Shown here: positions 21,552-21,621 of the stretch, one piece after another
How the letters are laid out: each line of letters starts with the position of its first letter
Position numbering within the stretch: the stretch's first letter is position 1
DNA from: Candidatus Poseidoniaceae archaeon
GTDB taxonomy: Archaea; Thermoplasmatota; Poseidoniia; Poseidoniales; Poseidoniaceae
Direction of reading: 5' to 3'
DNA length: 21,621 nt
Assembly: GCA_030741455.1 (NCBI GenBank)
Contig: JASLVI010000010.1
Coordinates: forward strand, 1 to 21,621
Translations under genes and position numbers: made by a program
The notes under the pieces: generated by a model
What the model was told of the DNA's origin: nothing
The model's input: only the letters and a program-made list of their open reading frames with translations
Databases searched by the model: none

Positions 21552-21621
21552 TCACACTCGTTCAAGAACTTCGATGGATACGTCATCGCCTTCCCGCTTG
21601 AATCGGATCAAATCACCATCG
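21552..21621 (-). CDS. C-terminal end of an unidentified gene (runs in from right edge)
   Basis: Only the last 22 codons are inside the window, reading DGDLIRFKREGDDVSIEVLE then RV and TGA at 21552-21554. The reading frame is open to the edge, ends four bases before the epimerase ATG and has normal charged/hydrophobic alternation like a terminal beta-strand pair, so it is probably a real co-directional gene in the same operon. It is too short to assign to a family. Confidence 0.5.
   Translation of the reverse strand, partial: DGDLIRFKREGDDVSIEVLERV

Noticed and set aside
1..21621. CRISPR arrays, tRNA/rRNA genes, insertion sequences, attachment sites
   Set aside because: Intergenic gaps are short (largest about 157 bases) and none shows regular short repeats, cloverleaf-like folding or transposase remnants.

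Overview
The window looks like a piece of a marine euryarchaeal chromosome, most likely Marine Group II (Poseidoniales / 'Poseidoniia', Thermoplasmatota). Reasons: a full archaellum (archaeal flagellum) operon whose archaellins share an AAIGIGAMIVFIALILVAA-type N-terminus; Shine-Dalgarno-led, tightly overlapping genes mixed with at least one promoter placed for leaderless transcription; and a proton-pumping pyrophosphatase beside ordinary housekeeping genes. The assignment rests on family knowledge and not on a database search.

Left flank (1-4820). The N-terminal third of a membrane H+-pyrophosphatase runs off the left edge on the minus strand. It diverges from an NfuA/NifU-C-type Fe-S protein on the plus strand, which abuts a small convergent membrane protein. 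Next on the plus strand comes polX (family X DNA polymerase plus PHP domain), broken by one in-frame TAA at 1905-1907, then a 65-residue membrane protein and an endonuclease III. A small three-helix membrane protein with its own promoter converges on the endonuclease gene.

Centre (4857-18690, all minus strand). About 13.8 kb of almost gapless genes reads, in transcription order: small charged helical protein; a 1632-residue secreted/membrane-anchored giant built from repeated beta-sandwich domains with five C-terminal membrane helices; a cytosolic coiled-coil plus beta-sandwich protein; two archaellins (arlB2, arlB1); an ArlD/E-like protein; arlF; arlG; arlH; arlI; arlJ. The standard arl genes give filament, stator, switch/ATPase regulator, motor ATPase and membrane platform. 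The three upstream genes overlap or are coupled to one another and lead directly into the archaellins. They are the most interesting part of the window: a candidate lineage-specific envelope anchor or scaffold for the archaellum. ArlF also carries an inserted Gly-Ser-Gly-Tyr-type beta repeat domain not expected in the family. An RNA hairpin sits between the archaellin pair and the downstream machinery genes and touches the next Shine-Dalgarno. No chemotaxis gene and no archaellin peptidase gene is present in the window.

Right flank (18848-21621). A plus-strand cluster encodes a Bcp/PrxQ peroxiredoxin, a left-handed beta-helix acyltransferase and a flavin-reductase-like protein with an unusual N-terminal extension. 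It converges, with a 25-nt overlap, on a minus-strand NAD-dependent sugar epimerase/dehydratase, which is preceded by the last codons of an unidentified gene. The acyltransferase and epimerase suggest nucleotide-sugar or surface-glycan chemistry next to the archaellum locus. No tRNA, rRNA, CRISPR array or insertion sequence was seen, and no gene-free stretch exceeds 300 bases.
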